A DNA stretch of 12,333 bases from positions 1-12,333 of the forward strand of contig CAKQXI010000059.1 of NCBI GenBank assembly GCA_934281565.1. The letters are read 5' to 3'. The notes below the pieces were generated by a model, which searched no databases, was not told the origin of the DNA, and saw nothing but the letters and a program-made list of their open reading frames with translations. This document shows, one piece after another, positions 7,612 through 12,333 of this stretch. Source of the DNA: an uncultured Prevotella sp. (GTDB taxonomy: Bacteria; Bacteroidota; Bacteroidia; Bacteroidales; Bacteroidaceae). Each line of letters starts with the position of its first letter. Positions within the stretch are counted from its first letter, which is position 1. The position numbers were made by a program, and so were the translations under genes.

Positions 7612-7783
7612 ACTTTTATGGCGTTCTAACGGTATTATAATAAGGTTCTATTCTTGGAAAATTGACAAACTGCCATATTGTAATAATGATTATTCCGTTT
7701 GCTTACAGTTTGTAATGTGATTAATATTGAAAACTATCATATTGTTATGTATTTACTAATAATAAAACAAATTATCTGAAATA
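7612..7783. other. AT-rich region upstream of the P-II gene, no gene seen
   Basis: No plausible coding frame is visible. Two symmetric elements stand out. ACAAACTG (7665-7672) and CAGTTTGT (7706-7713) are exact inverted copies 33 bases apart. Between them, AATAATGATTATT (7682-7694) is a palindrome with six-base arms around a central G. CATATTGT occurs twice (7674-7681, 7738-7745). These could be regulator sites for the nitrogen genes downstream, but such AT-rich symmetry also arises by chance. Confidence 0.35.
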
Positions 7784-7816
7784 TTGGTAATTATATATCA
7801 AAATGTTGTAACTTTG
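7784..7816 (+). promoter_or_regulatory. Probable promoter of the P-II/amtB genes
   Basis: TAACTTTG (7809-7816) matches the -7 consensus TAnnTTTG. The best -33 candidate is TTG (7784-7786) with a 22-base spacer, slightly long. A weak -33 box would fit a promoter needing an activator, as expected for nitrogen-controlled genes. The leader would be about 55 bases. No sigma-54 type -24/-12 pair is visible. Confidence 0.6.
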
Positions 7817-7877
7817 CGCTTGAAATAGAACAAAATGTAAGTCACATATAGATATTAACATAAAAAGAGAGGTAAAC

Positions 7878-8234
7878 ATGAAAAAGATTGAAGCAATCAT
7901 CCGTAAGACTAAGTTTGAGGATGTAAAGGAAGCATTGCTTGCTGCCGACATCGAGTGGTTCTCTTACTACGATGTGAGAGGCGAGGGTAAGATGCGACAA
8001 GCTCGTATCTATCGTGGTGTCATGTATGATACCAGCAGTATCGAACGTGTACTTTTGAATATTGTCGTGAGAGACAAGAATGTGGAGAAAACTATTAATG
8101 CTATCCAACAGGCTGCTCGCACGGGCGAGATTGGTGATGGTCGAATCTTTGTAATTCCTGTAGAGGATACCGTGAGAATTCGTACAGGTGAAAGGGGCGA
8201 CATCGCTCTCTATAATGCTGAGCAGGAAAAGTAA
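7878..8234 (+). CDS. glnB/glnK-like: P-II family nitrogen regulatory protein
   Basis: A 118-residue protein, of normal P-II length, with the family's N terminus (MKKIEAIIRKTKFEDVKEAL). The T-loop (about 35-54) carries YRGVMY with Tyr50 at the place of the uridylylated Tyr51 of E. coli GlnB. The B-loop TGEIGDGRIF (82-91) and C-loop RIRTGE (100-105) hold the ATP/ADP site. P-II trimers sense 2-oxoglutarate, ATP/ADP and nitrogen status; GlnK-type members plug AmtB. Position directly before amtB favours a GlnK-like role. Odd points: compared with E. coli the T-loop is one residue shorter between Lys40 and Tyr46, the 2-oxoglutarate/Mg-contacting Gln39 aligns with Met39, and Lys58 aligns with Arg57. 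The start is set by the family N terminus and a purine-rich GAGAGG just upstream. The family is certain; glnB versus glnK is not settled. Confidence 0.95.
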   Translation: MKKIEAIIRKTKFEDVKEALLAADIEWFSYYDVRGEGKMRQARIYRGVMYDTSSIERVLLNIVVRDKNVEKTINAIQQAARTGEIGDGRIFVIPVEDTVRIRTGERGDIALYNAEQEK

Positions 8235-8275
8235 TGCAAGGCTAAGGATGTATTGATAGACGGACTTTTGATTGA

Positions 8276-8302
8276 TTTATGATTTATAAAGCATATCATA
8301 AA
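8276..8302. repeat. Small AT-rich inverted repeat between P-II and amtB
   Basis: TTTATGAT (8276-8283) and ATCATAAA (8295-8302) are exact inverted copies around an 11-base loop in the 108-base gap between the two genes. The stem is weak. It could be a processing or attenuation site that sets the relative levels of the two proteins, or it may be chance. Confidence 0.35.
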
Positions 8303-8342
8303 CTTCAAAGTTCAATTTTCAAATTTCAAAGGAAAAAAGATT

Positions 8343-9599
8343 ATGAGTGTACAGGATTTAGGAATTTCAGTTGATACAGTATGGATGCTTTTGGCAGCCA
8401 TGTTAGTCTTTTTCATGCAACCGGGCTTTGCCCTCTGTGAGGCGGGCTTTACCCGTAGTAAGAACACGGCGAACATCTTGTTCAAGAACTTCGTAGACTT
8501 CATGGTCGGTTCTGTCCTTTTCTGGTTCGTTGGATTTGGATTTATGTTTGGTAGTGATGGAGCAGGTTTTATAGGTATGCCTAACTTTGGTGACCTTTCT
8601 TTCTATCATGGTGACCTCCCAACAGAGGGTTTCTTGATGTTTGAGACAGTATTCTGCGCTACAAGTGCAACGATAGTATCAGGTGCCATGGCAGAACGTA
8701 CCAAGTTCTCTATGTATTGTGTTTATTCATTCTTCATCTCGTTGGTTATCTACCCAGTGGAAGGTCACTGGACATGGGGCGGTGGCTGGCTCTGCAATGG
8801 TGATGCTGGCTCATTCATGATGAATACATTTGGTGCTGCTTTCCATGATTTCGCAGGTTCTGCCATCGTTCACTCCGTAGGTGGTGTGCTTGCATTGGTA
8901 GGTGCCATTTGCCTTGGGCCTCGTCTTGGCAAGTATCGCAACGGCAAGAGCACGGCTATTCCTGGTCATAACTTGATGGCTGCAGCCCTCGGTGTATTCA
9001 TCCTTTGGTTTGGATGGTTCGGATTTAACCCTGGTTCTCAACTTGCCGCTTCTGGTGAAGTGAACCGTGTAGCTATCAGCCATGTATTCTTGACAACCAA
9101 CTTGGCGGCTGTCGCTGGTGGTCTTGGTACCATGTTTACTTCATGGATTAAGTATGGCAAACCATCGTTCTCATTGACTTTGAATGGTATCTTGGCTGGT
9201 TTGGTAGCCATCACTGCTGGTTGTGATTTGGTTAGCCCTGTCGGTGCGTTCGTCATTGGTCTCTTGGCTGGTATCATCCTCGTGTTCTCTATTGAGTTCA
9301 TTGATGTGAAACTTCATATAGATGACCCTGTTGGTGCAAGTTCAGTACATGGCGTATGTGGTATCTTCGGTACCTTGATGACAGGTATCTTCGCTCTTGA
9401 TGGTGGTGCCCTTTATGGCGGTGGCTTCGGTTTCTTTGGTGCGCAGTGCTTCGGTATCCTTTGCATCGATGCTTGGGCAGCAGTGACAGGTATCATTCTC
9501 TTTTATACCATCAAGAAAGTTGCTGGTATTCGTGTTGATAAGCGAATCGAGGAGGAAGGTCTTGACATCTACGAGCATGGTGAGAGTTGCTATAACTAA
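8343..9599 (+). CDS. amtB: Ammonium transporter, Amt family
   Basis: A 418-residue, highly hydrophobic Amt protein with about eleven membrane helices. Pore residues are recognisable by comparison with E. coli AmtB: twin histidines His177 (DFAGSAIVH) and His336 (GASSVHGVCG), Asp169 (Asp160), the gate region FLMFETVFCATSATIVSGAM (97-116) with Phe104 (Phe107), Trp145 in the WGGG motif (Trp148), and Ser232 in GWFGFNPGS (Ser219). The cytoplasmic tail keeps the P-II-responsive motif EEGLDIYEHGESCY (404-417). Unlike E. coli AmtB there is no long cleaved leader; the protein starts just before the first helix. It conducts ammonium/ammonia inward and is normally blocked by P-II when nitrogen is ample, which fits the P-II gene 108 bases upstream. 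Position Gln104 of E. coli is Glu101 here. No terminator or separate promoter is seen between the two genes. Confidence 0.96.
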   Translation: MSVQDLGISVDTVWMLLAAMLVFFMQPGFALCEAGFTRSKNTANILFKNFVDFMVGSVLFWFVGFGFMFGSDGAGFIGMPNFGDLSFYHGDLPTEGFLMFETVFCATSATIVSGAMAERTKFSMYCVYSFFISLVIYPVEGHWTWGGGWLCNGDAGSFMMNTFGAAFHDFAGSAIVHSVGGVLALVGAICLGPRLGKYRNGKSTAIPGHNLMAAALGVFILWFGWFGFNPGSQLAASGEVNRVAISHVFLTTNLAAVAGGLGTMFTSWIKYGKPSFSLTLNGILAGLVAITAGCDLVSPVGAFVIGLLAGIILVFSIEFIDVKLHIDDPVGASSVHGVCGIFGTLMTGIFALDGGALYGGGFGFFGAQCFGILCIDAWAAVTGIILFYTIKKVAGIRVDKRIEEEGLDIYEHGESCYN

Positions 9600-9641
9600 T
9601 TGAGTGAAGGATGGAATACGAGAGATATTATTTATAAAAAG

Positions 9642-9673
9642 TTTGGGTGCGGAGGGAAAATATAGTACCTTTG
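9642..9673 (+). promoter_or_regulatory. Promoter of the outer-membrane barrel gene
   Basis: TTTG (9642-9645) and TACCTTTG (9666-9673) are 20 bases apart, a full consensus match. The barrel gene can therefore be expressed separately from amtB. In the leader, AGGAG (9714-9718) lies 5 bases before the ATG at 9724. Confidence 0.8.
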
Positions 9674-9723
9674 CAGTCAAAACTTTTTAAGGGGATGTTT
9701 AACGATATAAAATAGGAGAGATT

Positions 9724-10482
9724 ATGAAGCGTATATTAGATATAAAGAGGATGGGTGCGTTGGCACTCGGTTTGGTAGCTTTTACCTCTGGTATGAAAGC
9801 GCAGGACAAGGTTGAGACAACAATAGGTGCCGACATTGTAAGCAGATATTACTGGCGTGGTCAGGATTTGGGCAATGTCTCTCTCCAACCAACTCTCGGC
9901 ATCGGTTACAAGGGATTCTCCTTGACGGCTTGGGGTAGTATTGGCTTGAACAATGTCACGGGTGATAACGGTGCTTTGAAAGAAGCGACCAAGGAGTTTG
10001 ACTTGACCTTGGCTTACGAGACTGGCGGTTTCCATGTCGGAGTAACCGATTATTGGTTCGATACTCCTAACCAGAAGTATTTTGCATATGCTGCCCATGA
10101 GACTTCTCATGTGTTTGAGGCCAATGTTGGTTACGACTTCGGATCAGTGGCTTTGAACTGGTATACAAATTTTGCAGGCAACGATGGCGTTCTTTCAGAT
10201 GAAGGCTATGACAAGGATGCCCGAAAATATGCTTCATACATAGAAGCTACCGCTCCTTTCAAGTTGGGTGGTTGCGATTGGGAGGCAACGATTGGTGCTG
10301 TACCTTATAAGACAGGTTTCTACAATGATGCCAATGGCTTTGCCATAACCGATGTGTCGGTGAAGGCAACCAAGGACTTTAGGATTATCGATTCGTTCAG
10401 TGTCCCTGTCTTTGCTCAGGTGGCAGCTAACCCAAGCACCGAAAAAGCTTATTTCATTGTAGGTTTTACCTTGCAGCCATAA
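9724..10482 (+). CDS. Small outer-membrane beta-barrel protein (TorF/Gcw_chp-like putative porin)
   Basis: A 252-residue exported protein. The signal peptide spans about 1-26 (hydrophobic ALALGLVAFTSG, then KAQ). The mature sequence alternates polar and apolar residues in short amphipathic strands: ETTIGADIVSRYYWRGQDLG, LQPTLGIGYKGFSLTAWGSIG, EFDLTLAYETGGFHVGVTDYW, VFEANVGYDFGSVALNWYT, ending AYFIVGFTLQP. The opening 'D-x-V-S-R-Y-x-W-R-G' resembles the uncharacterised barrel family labelled TorF or Gcw_chp. It probably forms an outer-membrane pore of about 10-12 strands. It sits 124 bases after amtB with its own promoter, so a role in letting ammonium or other small nitrogen compounds through the outer membrane is possible, but this is inferred from position alone. 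The outer-membrane location is well supported, the function is not. Confidence 0.75.
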   Translation: MKRILDIKRMGALALGLVAFTSGMKAQDKVETTIGADIVSRYYWRGQDLGNVSLQPTLGIGYKGFSLTAWGSIGLNNVTGDNGALKEATKEFDLTLAYETGGFHVGVTDYWFDTPNQKYFAYAAHETSHVFEANVGYDFGSVALNWYTNFAGNDGVLSDEGYDKDARKYASYIEATAPFKLGGCDWEATIGAVPYKTGFYNDANGFAITDVSVKATKDFRIIDSFSVPVFAQVAANPSTEKAYFIVGFTLQP

Positions 10483-10526
10483 TGAAAATCAGTAATATGT
10501 ATCATATAGCTTTCAATAATAATTTG

Positions 10527-10534
10527 TATCTTTG
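10527..10534 (+). promoter_or_regulatory. Probable -7 box for the DUF362 gene
   Basis: TATCTTTG fits the -7 consensus exactly, with the usual C after it, but no TTTG lies 19-21 bases upstream. It overlaps a TTG at 10532 that would otherwise be an in-frame start, which argues for a start further downstream. No terminator separates this gene from the barrel gene, so read-through is also possible. Confidence 0.6.
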
Positions 10535-10567
10535 CAGCCAAAGAACACAATGTATAACATATTACTA

Positions 10568-11509
10568 ATGAAAAAGCTATTGGTTATAGTATGGGCATTG
10601 ATGAGTTTCACAATGCTTCGTGCACAGTCGAAGGTCTATATGACCAAGGAAATCAGCCCTGAGTCGCTGGTTCGTATCTACAAACAACTTGGTGTGCCTG
10701 CCCATGGTCATGTGGCTATCAAGATTAGCACTGGCGAGATGGGCGGTAACAACTACTTGAAGCCAACCTTGATTCGCAATCTTGTGGATGAAGTGAATGG
10801 TACGCTTGTGGAGTGCTGCACTGCTTATGGTGGAAGTCGTCAGGACAAGGGTAAGCATTGGGAAACAATCCATGCCCACGGCTTCGATTCTATTGCTGCC
10901 GTTGACTTGATGGACGAGTACGGTCAGATGCGCATCCCTGTGAAAGACAAGAGGCACATCAAGTATGACATCGTGGGCGATCACTTGGCAAACTATGATT
11001 TCATGATTAACCTTGCTCATTTCAAGGGTCATGCGATGGGCGGATTTGGTGGTGTGCTCAAGAACCAGAGCATCGGCGTTGCCTCGGCCGCAGGCAAGGC
11101 TTACATCCACTCTGCTGGAAAGGTGTCCGATGCTTCGTTGCTATGGCAGAACATTGCCCAACAAGATGATTTCTTGGAGAGTATGGCTGCGGCTGCGCAA
11201 GGTGTGGCGGATTATTTTGGCAAGAACATTATATATATTAATGTGATGAACAATATGAGTGTGGATTGCGACTGTGACAGTCATCCTGCCGACCCTAAGC
11301 TCAAGGATATGGGCATCCTTGCCAGCACCGACCCAGTGGCTCTTGACCAGGCTTGTCTTGACCTTGTGTTCAATCACAAGGCTCAACCCGGCGATGACGA
11401 GAAACCTCTCATTGAGCGCATCAATCGTCAGCATGGCACTTACATCACCGACTATGCCGAAAAGATAGGCTTGGGTAGCAAGAAGTATAAGTTGATCATG
11501 ATTAAGTAA
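10568..11509 (+). CDS. Exported DUF362-domain protein
   Basis: From the ATG at 10568 this is 313 residues beginning with a clear Sec signal peptide (MKKLLVIVWALMSFTMLRAQ). Upstream in-frame starts (TTG 10532, ATG 10550) fall on or within about 10 bases of the likely transcription start, so 10568 is preferred. The body fits DUF362: VAIKISTGEMGG (49-60), INLAHFKGHAMGGFGGVLKN (147-166), and DPKLKDMGILASTDPVALDQ (242-261). Conserved His151, His155 and Lys165 and a compact CDCDSH motif (234-239) could bind a metal or a cofactor. Many DUF362 proteins carry a ferredoxin-type 4Fe-4S region; none is present here. The reaction of the family is not established. It follows the barrel gene by 85 bases. 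The family call is strong; periplasmic location is likely; function is unknown. Confidence 0.85.
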   Translation: MKKLLVIVWALMSFTMLRAQSKVYMTKEISPESLVRIYKQLGVPAHGHVAIKISTGEMGGNNYLKPTLIRNLVDEVNGTLVECCTAYGGSRQDKGKHWETIHAHGFDSIAAVDLMDEYGQMRIPVKDKRHIKYDIVGDHLANYDFMINLAHFKGHAMGGFGGVLKNQSIGVASAAGKAYIHSAGKVSDASLLWQNIAQQDDFLESMAAAAQGVADYFGKNIIYINVMNNMSVDCDCDSHPADPKLKDMGILASTDPVALDQACLDLVFNHKAQPGDDEKPLIERINRQHGTYITDYAEKIGLGSKKYKLIMIK

Positions 11510-11535
11510 CGGGAACGCATCCATGGTTACTTGGT
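11501..11535. repeat. Inverted repeat spanning the stops of two convergent genes
   Basis: ATTAAGTAAC (11501-11510) pairs with GTTACTTGGT (11526-11535) over ten pairs, two of them G-U when read on the plus strand, with a 15-base loop. It covers both stop codons of the convergent DUF362 and reductase genes, which are only 17 bases apart. It could be a weak shared 3' end, though there is no proper T-run. Confidence 0.35.
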
Positions 11536-12309
11536 AATCTTCAGCCTCGTCCAAAGCCATCTCGGTATGAGACGCCAGAAGAAGACGAGAATGGCATATC
11601 GCCAATCGATGATCTTTACGCCCTTGCCTCTCTCGATGGCTCTGACGATATGGTTTGCCACCATCTTTGCATCCAGTTGCAGAGGATAGGTACTGCCAGC
11701 AATGAGGTCGGTCTTTACGAAGCCTGGGCGTATGTCGGTGATGGCTATCGGAAGATGGCGTATATGGGTTTGTTGAGATAGACATTCCAAGTAATGGCTT
11801 TGGAATCGCTTGGTCGCTGAGTAGGCTGGGGCGGCACCGAGACCTTTTGTGCCAGCGATGGAGGTGATGCAAGCTATTTTGTGTTTCTCGTTTTGCTGTG
11901 CTTTTCCATTTTGCTGGACAAACCAGTTGAAAGCCGTATCTACCATTCTTACAAATCCCAGTCCGTTGGTAGATACGGTTTTCATTTCTTTCTCTATGTC
12001 AAGTTGGTCGTTTTGCCAACCAATGCCCGAACTATGGAAATAGAGGTCCATGCCTCCTAATTCTTCTATGAGTTCCAGTAGTTGGCAGGGAGCATCGGGA
12101 TGGGTTATGTCGATTTGCTTGTAGCATACAATACCCCCAGAAGAAGTATTGCCGTCGTTGCCATTCCCTTGCGATGACTGTCGCATCACTTCCTTTAGTC
12201 TTTCCATCCGTCTTCCTGCGATGCCTACTTGCCAATCTTGAGTTGCCAGTAGTTTTGCCACTTCCATGCCTATGCCAGAGGTGGCTCCCATTACGATTGC
12301 TTTCTTCAT
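11527..12309 (-). CDS. Short-chain dehydrogenase/reductase (classical SDR)
   Basis: A 260-residue SDR with a Rossmann fold. The dinucleotide motif is GATSGIG (8-14), close to the classical T-G-x-x-x-G-x-G. Arg33-Arg34 after the second strand suggest a preference for NADPH. Asp68 (QIDIT) fits the adenine-contacting Asp. HSSGIG (92-97) stands where classical members have NNAG. The catalytic tetrad is visible as Asn115, Ser150, Tyr163 and Lys167 (YSATK). PGFVKTDL (195-202) is the usual cofactor loop. A polar low-complexity insert (about 44-59, Gln/Ser/Gly/Asn-rich) lies between strand 2 and the Asp68 strand. The C terminus has a hydrophobic, Trp-rich tail (about 238-255), perhaps for membrane contact. 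The oxidised or reduced substrate cannot be predicted. It converges on the DUF362 gene; 24 bases upstream are visible and show no clear promoter. Confidence 0.92.
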   Translation of the reverse strand: MKKAIVMGATSGIGMEVAKLLATQDWQVGIAGRRMERLKEVMRQSSQGNGNDGNTSSGGIVCYKQIDITHPDAPCQLLELIEELGGMDLYFHSSGIGWQNDQLDIEKEMKTVSTNGLGFVRMVDTAFNWFVQQNGKAQQNEKHKIACITSIAGTKGLGAAPAYSATKRFQSHYLECLSQQTHIRHLPIAITDIRPGFVKTDLIAGSTYPLQLDAKMVANHIVRAIERGKGVKIIDWRYAILVFFWRLIPRWLWTRLKITK

Positions 12310-12333
12310 ATCACTAATTGCTGTCTATTGATC

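Noticed and set aside
7700..7860. Sigma-54 promoter for the nitrogen genes
   Set aside because: I looked for a GG/GC (-24/-12) pair as in many glnK-amtB operons and found none; the TAACTTTG box fits the primary Bacteroidota promoter better.
7820..7877. Riboswitch in the P-II leader
   Set aside because: The leader of about 55 bases is A-rich with no stable stem, too short and unstructured for a known riboswitch.
11141..11872. 243-codon minus-strand frame across the end of the DUF362 gene and part of the reductase gene
   Set aside because: It is an antisense/alternate-frame shadow: it overlaps two well-supported genes, is rich in His, Arg and Ser, and has no family features.

Overview
The window looks like chromosomal DNA of a Bacteroidota species, most likely a gut or oral Bacteroidales of the Prevotella/Segatella type. 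The evidence is a SusC/SusD outer-membrane import operon, several lipoproteins with Bacteroidota-style lipoboxes, a FimB/Mfa2-like surface protein, and a repeated promoter layout (TTTG, a spacer of 19-20 bases, then TAnnTTTG) that matches the known Bacteroides primary sigma-factor consensus. The genus is an inference; no rRNA or marker gene is present.

Left part (1-1706, minus strand): the N-terminal 190 residues of a TolC-family outer-membrane efflux protein run off the left edge. Upstream of it lies a free-standing FimB/Mfa2-like lipoprotein gene. Each has a near-perfect promoter. A 422-base intergenic region follows, holding two divergent promoters and a 42-codon open stretch that may be a gene remnant.

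Centre (1994-7539, plus strand): a compact three-gene operon consists of a SusC/RagA TonB-dependent transporter, a SusD/RagB-type surface lipoprotein and a small lipoprotein resembling the Bacteroidetes 'lipid-binding putative hydrolase' family. It has one strong promoter and ends in an unusual tandem of hairpins, the second being a textbook intrinsic terminator. No glycosidase, peptidase or dedicated regulator is in the operon, so the substrate cannot be read from context. Just past the terminator is a three-copy inverted-repeat cluster (7551-7611) whose first arm can pair with either of the other two. This is the least explained structure in the window.

Right part (7784-11509, plus strand): a nitrogen module of a P-II signalling protein and an AmtB ammonium transporter, then a small outer-membrane beta-barrel protein with its own strong promoter, then an exported DUF362 protein. 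P-II normally gates AmtB according to cellular nitrogen status. The barrel protein may give small solutes a route across the outer membrane, but that is inferred only from position. A convergent short-chain dehydrogenase/reductase gene closes the window (11527-12309, minus strand).

Overall the genes belong to recognised families. I found no convincing undescribed multi-gene system. The points most worth a second look are the inverted-repeat cluster, the tandem 3' hairpins of the Sus operon, the altered T-loop of P-II, and the exported DUF362 protein with a CDCDSH motif.
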